From positions 1 to 13,975 of the forward strand of contig JAHZEF010000057.1 in the NCBI GenBank assembly GCA_019422005.1: a stretch of DNA of 13,975 nt. Direction: 5' to 3'. Below the pieces are notes generated by a model. The model did no database searches. It was not told where the DNA came from and saw nothing but the letters and a program-made list of their open reading frames with translations. The stretch comes from Clostridiales bacterium (GTDB lineage Bacteria; Bacillota; Clostridia; Oscillospirales; Oscillospiraceae). How positions within the stretch are numbered: the stretch's first letter is position 1; each line of letters begins with the position of its first letter. Positions 13,587 to 13,975 of this stretch are shown piece by piece. Made by a program: the position numbers and the translations under genes.

Positions 13587-13975
13587 GTGGTATATCGAAT
13601 TTATTCTGAGAAACAGCCCGGCCTCAGCCCGGAGGCCGCCAGCCGGCTGGGAGATCTGCGCTCCTTTCTGGGCATTGACTCCCTGACAGGTATCCGCATT
13701 CTCAACCGTTATGATGTGGATCACATCGACCGGGCGGTCTTTGACCGTGCCCGGGACGTGGTGTTCTCCGAGCCGCCGGTGGACGTGGTCTATGACGAAA
13801 CCTTCCCTCTGCCCCAAACGCCCCATCGGGTGCTGGCGGTGGAGGCTCTGCCGGGTCAGTTTGACCAGCGGGCCGACTCCTGCGCCCAGTGCGTGCAGCT
13901 GATGGCCGGTGTGGAGCGTCCCCTGGTGGCCTACGCCCGGGTATATCTGCTGGAGGGCACTATCTCCGACGAGGA
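13587..13975 (+). CDS. purL: PurL, FGAM synthase, single-chain large type (3' end outside window)
   Basis: Converts FGAR to FGAM with glutamine and ATP. Only the first 129 codons and two bases are visible. The start is GTG 13587, two bases after the purD stop, with AAGGGGGA (13573-13580) as ribosome binding site. The N-terminal VYRIYSEKQPG, LRSFLGIDSL, RILNRYDV, VVFSEPPVDVVYDE and EALPGQFDQRADSCAQCVQL match the long single-chain FGAM synthase of clostridia and streptococci (around 1,240 residues), in which synthetase and glutaminase are fused. That fits the absence of purS and purQ in the operon. The end of the gene cannot be assessed here. Confidence 0.93.
   Translation, partial: MVYRIYSEKQPGLSPEAASRLGDLRSFLGIDSLTGIRILNRYDVDHIDRAVFDRARDVVFSEPPVDVVYDETFPLPQTPHRVLAVEALPGQFDQRADSCAQCVQLMAGVERPLVAYARVYLLEGTISDE

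Noticed and set aside
1..13975. CRISPR arrays, insertion sequences, tRNA or rRNA genes, phage genes
   Set aside because: No repeated spacer-like units, transposase motifs, terminal inverted repeats, tRNA cloverleaf or rRNA segments were seen on either strand. Recurrent CTG/GCG runs reflect Leu/Ala codons.

Overview
The window reads as chromosome of a high-GC clostridial Firmicute. The likeliest source is an Oscillospiraceae/Ruminococcaceae-type gut commensal (Flavonifractor/Pseudoflavonifractor-like); this is inferred from the protein families, the ZTP riboswitch, the GGAGG-type ribosome binding sites and the operon content, not proven. All convincing genes are on the + strand and are tightly packed.

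Region 1 (1-2857) is the end of an ABC-2-type transporter operon: the C-terminal part of an ATPase followed by two six-helix permeases with start/stop coupling. Region 2 (2873-3893) is a tRNA-dihydrouridine synthase with its own promoter. Region 3 (3897-5649) is an ABC-F ribosomal protection protein of the Lsa/CplR type. It lies behind a leader of about 230 bases with a strong promoter, a six-codon leader peptide with a good ribosome binding site (MRSSAC), and an intrinsic terminator just before the ABC-F ribosome binding site. This is the layout of a drug-induced, ribosome-mediated attenuator.

Region 4 (5791-13975, running off the end) is a purine biosynthesis operon: purE-purC-purF-purM-purN-purO-(AICAR transformylase)-purD-purL. 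It starts at a near-consensus promoter followed by a ZTP (pfl) riboswitch whose conserved 3' segment overlaps a 13-bp terminator stem. The genes cover the path from PRPP to IMP except adenylosuccinate lyase (PurB), and no PurK is seen. The last two steps are not done by the usual bifunctional bacterial PurH. They are split between a PurO-family IMP cyclohydrolase, first known from archaea, and a stand-alone AICAR transformylase. The riboswitch ligand, ZMP/ZTP, is the substrate (or its triphosphate) of that transformylase. The operon therefore senses its own stalled intermediate when 10-formyl-tetrahydrofolate is short, and it encodes both formyl-folate-dependent enzymes (PurN and the transformylase).

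The best candidates for follow-up are the ABC-F attenuator with its very short leader peptide, the split PurO/AICAR transformylase under ZTP control, and the PurE without PurK. None of the protein families is new. The particular leader and the riboswitch-operon pairing may not have been described for this organism.
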